From Oleiagrimonas sp. C23AA (lineage in GTDB: Bacteria > Pseudomonadota > Gammaproteobacteria > Xanthomonadales > Rhodanobacteraceae): a stretch of 64,000 nt of DNA. Of this stretch, positions 8,243 through 17,282 are shown piece after piece; positions within the stretch are counted from its first letter, which is position 1, and the number at the start of each line of letters is the position of its first letter. Under the pieces are notes generated by a model, which saw only the letters and a list, made by a program, of their open reading frames with translations, was not told the DNA's origin and did no database searches. The translations under genes and the position numbers were made by a program. The stretch spans positions 186,001 to 250,000 of the forward strand of contig NZ_JAARLY010000006.1 in assembly GCF_011759385.1 (NCBI RefSeq), given 5' to 3'.

Positions 8243-9703
8243 TCAGGAATGATCGGAAGAAGTGGAGGTGGGAGCGGCGTCGGCCTTGGGCTGATAGCCG
8301 CCACCAAGTGCCTCGATAAGGGCAATGGAGCGTTCGACCTGCTGCGACTTCAGGCTCGCCATGCGCTGCTGCGCGGTCAGCAGCTGCTGGCGCACGGTCA
8401 GCGCCTGCAGGTAGCTGCCGATGCCTGCCTGGTAACGCTCCTGTGCCAGTTGCCAGGCCTGGCTGGCGGCGTCCTCGGCCTGCTGCTGGGCAGCAATCTG
8501 CTGCTTCAGCGAATGCATGTCCGAGACGTCATCGGCAATGTCATTGAGTGCACCGACCAGGGTCTGGTTGTATTGCGCCACGGCCTCGTCGTACTGAGCA
8601 TCGCGGTTCTTCAGGTTGGCGCGCAGCTTGCCGCCTTCGAAGATCGGCAGGCTCACCGCCGGCGCCACGTTGTAGAAACGTGCCGGCATCTGGAACAGGT
8701 TGGTGCCGCCACCCATGGCGATGAAACCGGCCAGGGCGCTGATGTCCAGATTGGGCATGAATTTGGTCTTGGCGGTCTTGATCTGGCCACGGGCGGCCTC
8801 GACACGCCAGCGCGCGGCGACCAGGTCCGGGCGGCGACCGAGCAGGTCGGCCGGCAGCTTGGACGGCAGCGCCACTTCGGCCGGTGTCAGCAGCTTCGGA
8901 CGGGTGATCGACAAGCCACGGTCCGGACCCTTGCCCAGCAGTTTGGCCAGGGCGATGCGCGCCGCTTCCACTTCGCGCTTGGCGGCGGCCACCTGCTGAC
9001 GCGCGGCGGCCACTTCGGCCTGTACCTGCTTCATCTGCAGCTGGCTGTCGATGCCGGCGTTGACGCGCTGGCTGGTGAGCTTGTGCACGCCCTGTGCGCG
9101 CTTGAGCTGATCCTCGGCGATGTCTTGGCTGCGAAACGCATAACCCAGCTGCACGTAGGCACTGGCCACGGCGCCGGAGAGCTTCAGGCGGGCTGCCTGC
9201 GCATCGATCCTGGCCGCGTGCACCTGGCCCACGGCCGCTTCATACGCCGAGCGTTTGCCGCCCCAGATGTCCGGGCTCCAGCTGAAGCTGCCATAGGCGT
9301 ACTTGGCGATGCCGAAGTGACCGCCAAGCGGCTCGGGTACCACCGTGGTCGGAAGGTAGGTGCCGGCCACGCTGGCGCCGGCGTTGACCGTCGGCTTGAG
9401 ACCGGCATCGGCTTCAAGCGCGGCGGCCTGGGCCTGCTGCGTGCGTGCATCGGCGGCGGCCAGGCTGGGGTTGTTGGCCAGCGCTTCCTTGATCAGCTGG
9501 TCCAGCTGCGGATCGCCCAGCGAGGTCCACCAGTCCTGGCTCGGCCAGGCCGCCGGCGACAACGTGACGCCAGCCAGGCTCTTCGAGGCGTGCAGCTGGC
9601 CCGGATCGGTCAGCGAGCCGGTGGTGTGCAGGCCGTTCATGCTGGCGCAACCGGAAAGGGCCACGGCCAGCGCTGCAGTGAGTGCTAGTGCGGAAGTTCG
9701 CAT
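8243..9703 (-). CDS. Outer-membrane efflux lipoprotein, NodT/OprM family
   Basis: Predicted 486-residue TolC-like outer-membrane channel. The signal peptide ends in a lipobox LSGC, lipidated at Cys19. Two OEP repeats follow (about residues 65-255 and 285-465), each rich in alpha-helical coiled coil, as expected for a trimeric tunnel that crosses the periplasm. Characteristic segments are QDWWTSLGDPQLDQLIKEAL and DLLGRRPDLVAARWRVEAA. Its presence in the operon means the pump brings its own exit duct, as in Fus/Far-type systems rather than E. coli EmrAB. Confidence 0.92.
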   Translation of the reverse strand: MRTSALALTAALAVALSGCASMNGLHTTGSLTDPGQLHASKSLAGVTLSPAAWPSQDWWTSLGDPQLDQLIKEALANNPSLAAADARTQQAQAAALEADAGLKPTVNAGASVAGTYLPTTVVPEPLGGHFGIAKYAYGSFSWSPDIWGGKRSAYEAAVGQVHAARIDAQAARLKLSGAVASAYVQLGYAFRSQDIAEDQLKRAQGVHKLTSQRVNAGIDSQLQMKQVQAEVAAARQQVAAAKREVEAARIALAKLLGKGPDRGLSITRPKLLTPAEVALPSKLPADLLGRRPDLVAARWRVEAARGQIKTAKTKFMPNLDISALAGFIAMGGGTNLFQMPARFYNVAPAVSLPIFEGGKLRANLKNRDAQYDEAVAQYNQTLVGALNDIADDVSDMHSLKQQIAAQQQAEDAASQAWQLAQERYQAGIGSYLQALTVRQQLLTAQQRMASLKSQQVERSIALIEALGGGYQPKADAAPTSTSSDHS

Positions 9704-9712
9704 ACGAATTGC

Positions 9713-10183
9713 CTAGGCGGAATGGGGTGTGTTGTCCGAACGCAGGGCACCCAATACGCGTCCGAGATAGTCCAGCAGACGCTTGCGCTCGGAGGGGTCC
9801 AGATCGCGTTGTGCGCGGTCGATCAGGTTCTGGTTGATGGTGTCCAGATGGCGCCACATGGCCTCGCCGGCATCGGTCAGCTCGATGCGCAGGGCGCGGC
9901 GATCCTGCGCATGCTTGTGCCGGCGCAGGTAACCCTTGTGTTCGAGCTGGTCGAGGATGCGGGTCATCGCGCCGCAGTCGTGCTCAAGCGAACGGGCCAG
10001 CTCGCTGGCACTCATCGGGCCCAGCGTGGCCAGTCGCTTGATCACCAGGAACTGCGTATGACGAAGCCCGACGCCGTCGGCGGCCAGGTCGCGCTCGAGG
10101 GCGCGCACCAGCTCGTGCTTCACCAGCCACAGCAGTACGCCGAAGCTTTCTTCCGGCGCGGTGGTGGAGGGTTCCGTGTTCAT
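9713..10183 (-). CDS. MarR family transcriptional regulator of the efflux operon
   Basis: Predicted 156-residue winged-helix repressor. The DNA-binding part (about residues 55-120) shows the recognition helix region MSASELARSLEHDCGAMTRILDQLE and the wing RRALRIELTDAGE in the usual MarR arrangement. It is the first gene of the efflux operon and 9 bp from the channel gene, matching EmrR/MprA-type autoregulation released by drug binding. The start ATG (MNTEPSTTAP) has no Shine-Dalgarno sequence and lies 8 bp after a consensus -10 box, so the transcript looks leaderless. An upstream in-frame extension would run through the promoter and is rejected. Confidence 0.9.
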   Translation of the reverse strand: MNTEPSTTAPEESFGVLLWLVKHELVRALERDLAADGVGLRHTQFLVIKRLATLGPMSASELARSLEHDCGAMTRILDQLEHKGYLRRHKHAQDRRALRIELTDAGEAMWRHLDTINQNLIDRAQRDLDPSERKRLLDYLGRVLGALRSDNTPHSA

Positions 10184-10185
10184 GG

Positions 10186-10236
10186 CCAAGGATTCTATTG
10201 CCGAAAATATAATTGTCAAGGCAAATATATCCTTGG
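10186..10236 (-). promoter_or_regulatory. sigma70 promoter and nested inverted repeats controlling the marR-efflux operon
   Basis: On the minus strand TTGACA (10214-10219) and TAGAAT (10192-10197) are spaced by 16 bp, a near-consensus sigma70 promoter ending 8 bp before the marR ATG. Two nested inverted repeats cover it: an outer CCAAGGAT (10186-10193) / ATCCTTGG (10229-10236) and an inner TTGCC (10198-10202) / GGCAA (10220-10224). These are good candidates for MarR binding. Confidence 0.75.
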
Positions 10237-10281
10237 ATTGTTGCGCTGCAAAAACAGTGTGTTCCGCGTCCGGGTGGGCGC

Positions 10282-10530
10282 TCAGGCGGACTTGAGCGCC
10301 AGTTCGTCCTCGATCAGGGCGCGCAGCGCCGGATGGCGCACGCTCAGAAGATCGAACACGCCCAGCGCGCGCAGCACCGGCAACAGCGCCAGCAGGCGAG
10401 GTTCGAGCTGGCAGCGCTTGGGCTCGGGTGTGGCCGGATCGAGCATCAGCGCGGCGTAGGCGAGGAAGCGACCCAGCGCATCGCCGGCATCGGTGATACG
10501 GGGCGCATGGAATGTCTGTGTGTGGGACAT
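10282..10530 (-). CDS. Small conserved-looking protein of unknown function
   Basis: An 82-residue soluble protein starting MSHTQTFHAP and ending DELALKSA. It looks helical, with no signal peptide, membrane segment or cysteine motif visible; a repeated Leu/Ala pattern suggests a small helical bundle. An in-frame extension to 10617 is proline-rich and unlikely to be translated. It is divergent from the AraC-type regulator, with a candidate operator between them, so it may be that regulator's target. I do not recognise the family. Confidence 0.5.
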   Translation of the reverse strand: MSHTQTFHAPRITDAGDALGRFLAYAALMLDPATPEPKRCQLEPRLLALLPVLRALGVFDLLSVRHPALRALIEDELALKSA

Positions 10531-10647
10531 ACCGGACTCCACAAGCAGTGTGCGGCCCGGCGGCGCGTGGCATCCGGGCGGCGGGGGTTGAGGGAGGCGC
10601 GTGGCGGCGGCTGGCACCGTGGGGCACAGACTAGTGCAGGATTGCCG

Positions 10648-10671
10648 TGACCTGATAACGTCTTAAGGTCA
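10648..10671. promoter_or_regulatory. Inverted repeat in the divergent region before the AraC-type regulator
   Basis: Perfect 6-bp arms TGACCT and AGGTCA are separated by 12 bp, 22 bp before the araC-type start. The symmetry and the position between divergent genes suggest an operator. The binding protein is unknown; the adjacent regulator is the simplest candidate. Confidence 0.4.
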
Positions 10672-10692
10672 ATAAGTATCGAGAACCGGTCA

Positions 10693-11532
10693 ATGGGCAA
10701 CCATCAGGTATGGGCCAATATCGAGCGTGCCGATGGTCCGGCGCTGATTGCGCACGTATTCAACGAAAAGCTGATGCATGAAGAGACGCCCTGGCACACC
10801 CATGTGCGCGGGCAGTTCATCTACATCGATAGCGGGGTGGTACGTCTGCGTACCCGTTTCGGTGACTGGACACTGCCACCCCACCGGGTGGGTTGGATGC
10901 CTCCGGGCGAGGAACATACGGTGCGGGTGGATGTGGTTTCGCGTGGCTGGGGGGTGTTCGTGGCGCCGCAGGCGGCGTGCGATCTGCCGGAGCGGCCCTG
11001 CGTGCTGGGCGACAACCCGTTGATGCGCGAGCTGGTCTACCGTGCCAGCAGTTGGGCGTTCGAAGATGCGCTGGTGCCTGAGCAACAGCGCGTGCTGGCC
11101 GTATTGATGGATGAAATCCGGCGCGCACCGAGTGAGCCGCTGAGCTTGCCAATGCCTTCGGACCGGCGCCTTGCCCGTGTGACGCAGGCCTTGCTGATCG
11201 AGCCCGGTGACAACCGCAGCCTGGATGACTGGGCGCAGCAGGCCGGATTGTCGGCACGCACCATGACCCGGCTTTTTCGACAGGAAACCGGCTGCAGTTT
11301 CGGCCAGTGGCGTCAGCAGGCCCGGTTGACTCGCGCCGTGCAATGGCTGGCGGCAGGGCGTGCCGTGAGTGATATCGCCATCGATCTTGGGTATGAGAGT
11401 GTCAGCGCGTTCGTGGCCATGTTCCGCCGGCATTTCGGCATGGCGCCGGGGCGTTACGTGCGGGGTCTGGGACCCCATGCGCCCCTGCACGCGTTTGGCA
11501 GTGTCTCGGTGGAAGAGGCGCTACCTGCGTGA
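10693..11532 (+). CDS. AraC family transcriptional regulator, NimR-like
   Basis: Predicted 279-residue regulator. The N-terminal part (residues 15-110) is a cupin-type sensor with the segment TPWHTHVRGQFIYIDSGVVRL and MPPGEEHTVRV, as in NimR/YdcN-like AraC proteins. The C-terminal part (about 165-260) holds two helix-turn-helix motifs: SLDDWAQQAGLSARTMTRLF and VSDIAIDLGYESVSAFVAMF, the second being the conserved AraC signature. This family often controls a neighbouring exporter. Here the nearest divergent gene is the 82-residue protein, so its target is uncertain. Confidence 0.88.
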   Translation: MGNHQVWANIERADGPALIAHVFNEKLMHEETPWHTHVRGQFIYIDSGVVRLRTRFGDWTLPPHRVGWMPPGEEHTVRVDVVSRGWGVFVAPQAACDLPERPCVLGDNPLMRELVYRASSWAFEDALVPEQQRVLAVLMDEIRRAPSEPLSLPMPSDRRLARVTQALLIEPGDNRSLDDWAQQAGLSARTMTRLFRQETGCSFGQWRQQARLTRAVQWLAAGRAVSDIAIDLGYESVSAFVAMFRRHFGMAPGRYVRGLGPHAPLHAFGSVSVEEALPA

Positions 11533-11662
11533 GCCACCTTTGCCGGGGCAAGCATGGCGCTTTGCGCGCTGCGACGGCGTGTCTTGCCTAAAGGCGCCGC
11601 GCTCATGCCATGCTTTGGGGCGGGCCGCGTGGCCGTGGTCCCTTTTCAAGGAGCAAGCATCC

Positions 11663-12448
11663 GTGATCAAAGCAATGCGTGCGGCGCTGGCCGTGCTGTG
11701 GCTGGCCATGGCGGCCGCCCCCGCGATGGCCGCCGATGGCCAGACGAAGGCTCAGGCGTTACCGGCGCCGGTGGCCGCGCTGGCTGCCAAAGGGGTGAAG
11801 ATTGCCGGGCGCATGGCCGCGCCGGATGGTTTCCAGGGCTTTCTGGGCAACTATGATGGCCAGCCCGTGCCGGTATATCTGCTGCCCGGCGGCAAGGTGG
11901 TCAGCATTGGCAGTCTTTACGACGCCCATGGCAACGACCTGACCCAGGAGGCGCTGCGCAAGGCTGCTTCGCCCAACCTGAAAGCGGCCGACTGGCGCGC
12001 GCTGGCGCAGTCGCGCTGGTTCGCCATTGGCGCGCAGAAGCCGCGGCGCATCATTTATCTGTTTGTCGATACCGAGTGCGGCTATTGCCATCAGCTGTGG
12101 CAGAAACTCACGCCGTACCTCAGCGATGGCGAGATCCAGCTGCGCCTGGTGCTGGTGGCGATGATCTCGCCCAAGAGCGAGGGCCGCGCGGCAGCGATAC
12201 TCGAGCACGACCACCCGGGCATGATGTGGGCTCGGCATGAAGCGGCCTGGGGGCATAGCCCGATTCAGCCGCTGAAAACCGTGCCGGCGAAAATCGCCGC
12301 CGATCTCAAGGCCAATGCCGCGCTGATGCATCACCTGGGCGCGTTCGGCACGCCGACGGTGGTGTACCGCCAGAGCGCCAAGCATCTGCGCCTGATCCAG
12401 GGGCTGTCCTCGCCGGCGGCGATCAAGCAGGTGTTCGGCGTGCAGTAA
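11663..12448 (+). CDS. dsbG: DsbG/DsbC-like periplasmic thiol-disulfide protein
   Basis: Predicted 261-residue exported thioredoxin-fold protein. A signal peptide (residues 1 to about 24) is followed by a DsbC/DsbG-type dimerisation region (about 30-95) and the catalytic domain with FVDTECGYCHQLW, the CxxC being Cys139-Cys142, and the cis-proline loop GTPTVV near the end. Such proteins are kept reduced by DsbD; they isomerise disulfides or reduce sulfenic acids in periplasmic proteins. I chose the GTG at 11663 because AAGGAG lies 9 bp upstream; the ATG 12 bp further on would have a 21-bp gap. It is followed by a terminator. Confidence 0.85.
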   Translation: MIKAMRAALAVLWLAMAAAPAMAADGQTKAQALPAPVAALAAKGVKIAGRMAAPDGFQGFLGNYDGQPVPVYLLPGGKVVSIGSLYDAHGNDLTQEALRKAASPNLKAADWRALAQSRWFAIGAQKPRRIIYLFVDTECGYCHQLWQKLTPYLSDGEIQLRLVLVAMISPKSEGRAAAILEHDHPGMMWARHEAAWGHSPIQPLKTVPAKIAADLKANAALMHHLGAFGTPTVVYRQSAKHLRLIQGLSSPAAIKQVFGVQ

Positions 12449-12475
12449 CCGCTTGCGGTGAGATGTTTGGGAAAC

Positions 12476-12510
12476 AAAAAAGGCGGCACCCGCGAGGGCG
12501 CCGCCTTTTT
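12476..12510. terminator. Bidirectional Rho-independent terminator
   Basis: The arms AAAAAGGCGGC and GCCGCCTTTTT are perfectly complementary around a short GC-containing loop, with T runs on both strands. It separates the converging dsbG-like and S9 peptidase genes. Confidence 0.88.
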
Positions 12511-12531
12511 CATGAGCCGATGGCCTGCCGC

Positions 12532-14949
12532 TTAGTGCGCGGTCGGCTTGAAGCTGACGAAGCGCTCGAACAGCTCGTGGATGCGACGGTACTCGTCGTA
12601 CCAGTCATCGGCGTGATGGAAGCTGTGGCGTTCCATCGGATACAGCGAGATCCAGAAGTTCTTCTTGTGCAGCTCGATGAAGCGCTGGTACAGGCGGATC
12701 GAGTCGCTGGGCATGACGTTGTTGTCGATCAGGCCGTGGCAGATCAGCAGCGGATCGGCCAGGTTCTTGGCGTACTCGATCGGCGAGGACACCTTGTAGG
12801 CCTGCGGGTCGATCTGCGGATCGTTGAGGATGTTGGCGGTGTACTCGTGGTTGTAGCTGGTCCAGTCCGACGGCGGGCGCAACGCCGCACCGGCGGCAAA
12901 TTGGCCCGGCGCACGCAGCAGCGCCATTTCGGTCATGAAGCCACCGTACGAGCCGCCGTAGATGCCCACATGCTTGGGATCGACGTTGTAGTGCTTGACC
13001 ATGTAGGCCTTGCCGTCGAGCAGGTCTTCAAGCTCCGGGTGGCCCATGTGCTGGTAGATGGCGGTGCGCCAGTCGCGGCCGTAGCCCTCCGAGGCGCGGT
13101 AGTCCATATCGATGACCACATAGCCTTCCTGCGTGAGCATGTCGTTGAACATCTGCTCGCGGAAGTAGTAGCTCCAGCCGCGGGTGACATCCTGCAGATA
13201 ACCGGCGCCGTGCACGAAAACGGCCGCCGGATGCTTCACGTTCGGATTGAAGTTTTTGGGCAGGTAGAGCTTGGCCCAGATGCCGAAGTCGCCATGGCTG
13301 GACGGCACCTTGACGTACTTGGGCGCCACAAACTCGTCCATCACCTTCTTGTAACCGGGCTTGAGCGTATCGGTCAGCTCGTGCGCCTGGCCGCCGGCGG
13401 CATTGATGACCGCCAGCTGCGGGGGCGTGTAAGGCGTCGAATGCAGCACGGCGATCTGGCGGCCATCCGGCGACAGTTCAAAGCCGTCCAACGCCTGGAA
13501 GTGGGTCACGCGGGTGAGCGAGCCGCCGGTGGCCGGCAGTCGGTAGATGTCGTAGTCGTACGGCGTTTCCTTGTTGGTACGCACGTAGAACCACTTGCCG
13601 TCCGGTGAAAGCTGCGGATGGCTGACTTCGAAATGGCCCGAGGTCAGCTGACGCGTGGCGCCGCCCAGGGGCTTTTCGTACAGCTGCGAGAAGTTGCTGA
13701 CTTCGGACAGGAACCACAGCGTGTGGTTGTCCTTGAGGAAGCCGAAATCGTTGAAGTTCCAGCTGATCCAGGCATCGTCGTGCAGATGGTTCTGCACGGC
13801 AAGCGCGTGCTTGGCGAAGTCGACCGTGGTCAACCAGCGGTCCTTGTTGTCGATGGCACGCAGCTGCACCGCGGCCTGGGCGCCGTTGTCACTCCAGACG
13901 ATGGTGGCGTAACCGCTGCCTTCGGCAATGCGCACGCCACGGGTCTTGGGCGCATCCAGCGCGTCGGCCTCGGCATCGTGGCCCTGCTTGCGCAGCTTGG
14001 CCTGGGTCTGGGCGCGCAGCTTGGCCAGCGGGTCGGTGTGGATACCGGGCAGGGCATCCAGCGACAGGCTGTACTGATGATGGGTCTTCAGGTCCAGCAA
14101 CTTGAGCTGCTGCGGCGCCGGGTCGTTGTGTCCGACGTAGGTGCGCGCATCCTCCGGCTTCACATAGCCCGAGCGGGTCACGTAATGGATGACCTGCGGC
14201 GACTTGCCGGCATCGTAGTTGGCCGACTGGGTGACCACCAGCATGTAGCGGCCATCCGGCGACAGCGAGGTGTCGACGATCTTGCTGTCCTTGCCCAGGT
14301 AGTACGGCTGCGCCGAGCGTGTCGGGTCGGCCTTGTCCAGCGCGCTGTCCTGCGCCTTCTGCGCATCCTCGTTGTGCTTGATCTCGCGCAACGTGGAGAA
14401 CAGATGCATCTGCAGGCGCTCAAGCTGGTCCTGCTTGGCCTGGTCGGGATTGTCGGCGCTCTTGAGCTCGGCCACCGGGCTGGCAAGACCGTCGCGCAGG
14501 TTGTAGCTGTACCACTGGTTGCCGTCGCGGTATTGCAGGTTCTGGCCGCGCGCGCCCCACTGCGGCGAACTTTCGTTCTGCGGCGTGCGCGTCACCTGCA
14601 TGACCTGGCCCGAGCTCAAGGTCTTGATGAACACATCGCCATGGCGGATGTAGGCGGCATGCGTGTGGCTGGCATCGAACACGGCCGGACCGCTGACGGT
14701 GTCGCGCTTGGCATCGCTGACCGCCATGGTTTTGCCGGTGGCCGGATTGACCTGGTACAGATCGCGCACCTGGCTGCCATCGCGCTTGAGCGAGTAGTAG
14801 ATGGACTGGCCATCGGCCGACCAGTGCGGCTGCTCCACCGCAGGACCAATCCAGTCCGGGCTGGCCATGATCTGCTCCATGTTGAGCTTGGCCGCCCAGG
14901 CAGGGAGCGTGACCAGTGCCGCTGTGACGGCAAGGGCAATTCGACGCAT
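12532..14949 (-). CDS. Exported S9 family peptidase, dipeptidyl-peptidase/acylaminoacyl-peptidase-like
   Basis: Predicted 805-residue secreted serine peptidase. A signal peptide (MRRIALAVTAALVTLPAWA) is followed by a beta-propeller built of WD40/PD40-like repeats (about residues 40-560; for example SPDGRYMLVV and SPDGKWFYVR) and a C-terminal alpha/beta hydrolase. The triad by count is Ser667 in GGSYGG, Asp742 in GLIDNN and His775 in ERHSFHH. The family cleaves short peptides after Pro or small residues. The second ATG of ATGCGCATG is preferred because GGAG lies 6 bp before it. It is divergent from a second exported prolyl oligopeptidase, 150 bp away. Confidence 0.9.
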   Translation of the reverse strand: MRRIALAVTAALVTLPAWAAKLNMEQIMASPDWIGPAVEQPHWSADGQSIYYSLKRDGSQVRDLYQVNPATGKTMAVSDAKRDTVSGPAVFDASHTHAAYIRHGDVFIKTLSSGQVMQVTRTPQNESSPQWGARGQNLQYRDGNQWYSYNLRDGLASPVAELKSADNPDQAKQDQLERLQMHLFSTLREIKHNEDAQKAQDSALDKADPTRSAQPYYLGKDSKIVDTSLSPDGRYMLVVTQSANYDAGKSPQVIHYVTRSGYVKPEDARTYVGHNDPAPQQLKLLDLKTHHQYSLSLDALPGIHTDPLAKLRAQTQAKLRKQGHDAEADALDAPKTRGVRIAEGSGYATIVWSDNGAQAAVQLRAIDNKDRWLTTVDFAKHALAVQNHLHDDAWISWNFNDFGFLKDNHTLWFLSEVSNFSQLYEKPLGGATRQLTSGHFEVSHPQLSPDGKWFYVRTNKETPYDYDIYRLPATGGSLTRVTHFQALDGFELSPDGRQIAVLHSTPYTPPQLAVINAAGGQAHELTDTLKPGYKKVMDEFVAPKYVKVPSSHGDFGIWAKLYLPKNFNPNVKHPAAVFVHGAGYLQDVTRGWSYYFREQMFNDMLTQEGYVVIDMDYRASEGYGRDWRTAIYQHMGHPELEDLLDGKAYMVKHYNVDPKHVGIYGGSYGGFMTEMALLRAPGQFAAGAALRPPSDWTSYNHEYTANILNDPQIDPQAYKVSSPIEYAKNLADPLLICHGLIDNNVMPSDSIRLYQRFIELHKKNFWISLYPMERHSFHHADDWYDEYRRIHELFERFVSFKPTAH

Positions 14950-15099
14950 GCGCATCTCCACAACGATAGGCAAAGTCCGAGGATACCTGAGCTGACCGGC
15001 ACTTAAATGCCTCGTATGCCGAAAGTCAGGTGCGGGACAAGGCCGCCCGGCGCTAGGCTGTGACACCGACTTTTCAGACTTACGCGAGGCTTTGTCTTC

Positions 15100-17205
15100 A
15101 TGCGTCACGTTCGATCCCTGCTTGCGATGGCCTGCACCCTGGCCGCCGCGCCGGTGCTGGCCGCTACCGTGCCGCCGCCGGCTTCGCCGCGCCATGACGT
15201 CACCGACGTGATTCATGGCACCACGGTGCACGACCCCTACCGCTGGCTGGAAAATGCCGGCAATCCCAAGGTGCAGGCATGGATCGCCAAGCAGAACGCA
15301 CACACCGAGTCGGTGATCGGCGCCATGCCGGCCGGCAAGGTGTTGACCAAGCGGGTGCGCGAACTGGCCGTGACCTCGACCACGCGCTCCTCGCCGCTAT
15401 TGGCCGGGGGCACGCTGTTCTACATGCGTGAAACCCCGCCGCAGCCGCAGCCGGTACTGGTGGCGCAGGGCTGGCCGCACGGCAAGACGCGCGTGCTGGT
15501 CGATCTCAACAAGGATGGCGGTAGCGTCGCCATCACCGGCTACTGGCCGTCGCCACATGGCCGTTACCTGGCCTACGGCACCGCCAAGGGCGGCAGCGAG
15601 CTGACCACACTGCATGTGCTGGACGTGAAAACCGGCAAGACCTTGTCGGACACGCTGCCCTGGGCCGGCGGTGGCACCACGCCGCAGGCCGTTGCCTGGG
15701 ATGCCAATGCCCACGGCTTTACCTACGTGCGCTTTGCGCCGCCGCCGAAGGGGCATGAGGTCAAGCAGTTCAATGCCACGCTGGTGCATCACGTGCTGGG
15801 CCACGCCGCATCCAGTGACCGGGTCACCTTCGGCAAGGGCTATTCGCATGTGGCCGAATACCGGTTGCTCAGCTCGCCCGGTGCGCGCCATCAGGCGGTG
15901 CTGGCCAATATTGGCGATGGCGGTCCGGCCGACGTGTTCGTCAAGCACGGCGCGCACTACCGCCGCGTGCTTGGGCATGATGCCAATGTGCGCGAGGCTG
16001 CATGGATCGGGCAGAAGCTGGTGGTGGTGGCCTTCAAGGACGCACCGCGCGGCCAGCTGCTGAGCGTGGATGCCGATGGCCGCACCCAGGTGCTGCTGGG
16101 CCAGCGCGACGGCGCCATTCAGAGCGTGGCGCCGCTGGGTCAGGGCTTCGTGGTCACCTACAGTTCCGGTCCGGACTGGTGGGCCGAGCAGTTCGATGCC
16201 CAAGGCAAGGCGGTGCGTCACGTGCCGTTGCCGGCGCATGGCATCAGCATCGGCGGCATTGCCTCCGAGCATGGTTCCGATGAGGCGCTGATCACCTACG
16301 GTGGCTGGACGCTGCCCTCGCGCTGGGCCGAGTACGACGCGCGCAACGGCAAGCTGCATACGGTGTTCGAAGTGAAGCCGGCCTCCGATACGTACGACAA
16401 GATCGAGGTCAGTCGTATCAGTGGCACCTCGCGCGATGGCACCCGCATTCCGGTGACCGTGCTGTCGATGCCGGGGGTCGATGCCAATGGCAAGCGCCCG
16501 ACCATCCTGTACAGCTACGGTGGCTTCGACATTCCGATCCGGCCCGGCTTCATCGGCGCGCGTCTGGCCTGGCTCGAGCACGGTGGCGTGCTGGCCTTTG
16601 CCAACATCCGAGGCGGCAATGAGGACGGTGAGGCCTGGCATCGTCAGGGCATGGGCGAGCACAAGCAGAACGTGTTCGATGATTTCTTCGCCGCCGCCCA
16701 GGCGCTGGAGAACGAACATTGGACCGATCCGGCGCACCTGGGCATTCTCGGCGGCAGCAATGGCGGCCTGCTGATGGGCGCCGAGCTGACCCAGCATCCG
16801 CGAGCCTTCCGTGCGGTGGTGGCCGAGGTCGGCATCTACGACATGCTGCGTCATGAAACCGCGTTCGCCAACGGCCAGTACAACGTCAGCGAATACGGCT
16901 CGATCGCCGATCCGGCGCAGTTCAAGGCGACCTATGCCTACTCGCCGTACTACAACGTCAAGAAGGGCACGGCCTATCCGGCCGTACTGATGACCACCGG
17001 TGCCAATGATCCGCGCGTGGCGCCGTGGCAGTCGCGCAAGTTCACCGCTGCATTGCAGTGGGCCTCCAGCTCCAAGCAGCCGATCCTGCTGCTGACGCGC
17101 ATGAATGCCGGTCACGGTGTCGGTGCGCCGTTCAGCCAGCGCGTCGGCAACACCGTGCTGAGCCTGACTTTCTTCGCGCACGAACTGGGCTTGGATGTGA
17201 AGTAA
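15100..17205 (+). CDS. Exported prolyl oligopeptidase (family S9A)
   Basis: Predicted 701-residue prolyl endopeptidase with a signal peptide (to about residue 22). The N-terminal strap DPYRWLENAGNPKVQAWI is the typical S9A opening. A seven-bladed propeller covers about residues 90-420, and the hydrolase domain carries Ser553 (GGSNGG), Asp637 (GANDPRV) and His672 (NAGHG) by my count. It cleaves peptides up to about 30 residues after proline. Its length agrees with prolyl oligopeptidases (about 700). A hairpin terminator follows. With its divergent neighbour it probably serves peptide scavenging in the periplasm or outside. Confidence 0.93.
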   Translation: MRHVRSLLAMACTLAAAPVLAATVPPPASPRHDVTDVIHGTTVHDPYRWLENAGNPKVQAWIAKQNAHTESVIGAMPAGKVLTKRVRELAVTSTTRSSPLLAGGTLFYMRETPPQPQPVLVAQGWPHGKTRVLVDLNKDGGSVAITGYWPSPHGRYLAYGTAKGGSELTTLHVLDVKTGKTLSDTLPWAGGGTTPQAVAWDANAHGFTYVRFAPPPKGHEVKQFNATLVHHVLGHAASSDRVTFGKGYSHVAEYRLLSSPGARHQAVLANIGDGGPADVFVKHGAHYRRVLGHDANVREAAWIGQKLVVVAFKDAPRGQLLSVDADGRTQVLLGQRDGAIQSVAPLGQGFVVTYSSGPDWWAEQFDAQGKAVRHVPLPAHGISIGGIASEHGSDEALITYGGWTLPSRWAEYDARNGKLHTVFEVKPASDTYDKIEVSRISGTSRDGTRIPVTVLSMPGVDANGKRPTILYSYGGFDIPIRPGFIGARLAWLEHGGVLAFANIRGGNEDGEAWHRQGMGEHKQNVFDDFFAAAQALENEHWTDPAHLGILGGSNGGLLMGAELTQHPRAFRAVVAEVGIYDMLRHETAFANGQYNVSEYGSIADPAQFKATYAYSPYYNVKKGTAYPAVLMTTGANDPRVAPWQSRKFTAALQWASSSKQPILLLTRMNAGHGVGAPFSQRVGNTVLSLTFFAHELGLDVK

Positions 17206-17232
17206 GCATCGCCCTCGGCTGAACTTCGACAG

Positions 17233-17268
17233 CGGGCCGCTCGCGTTATGCTTGCGGTCCGTTTTTTT
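17233..17268 (+). terminator. Rho-independent terminator after the prolyl oligopeptidase gene
   Basis: CGGGCCGC (17233-17240) pairs with GCGGTCCG (17254-17261), 8 bp with one G-U pair and a 13-nt loop, followed directly by seven T. It ends 14 bp before the next ATG. Confidence 0.75.
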
Positions 17269-17282
17269 AAGAGAGTCGCCCG

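Noticed and set aside
5216-9688. A 1490-codon open frame on the plus strand opposite the efflux operon
   Set aside because: It is antisense to four clearly real genes, rich in Gln, His, Arg and Gly, and has no domain. Long antisense frames are expected in high-GC DNA.
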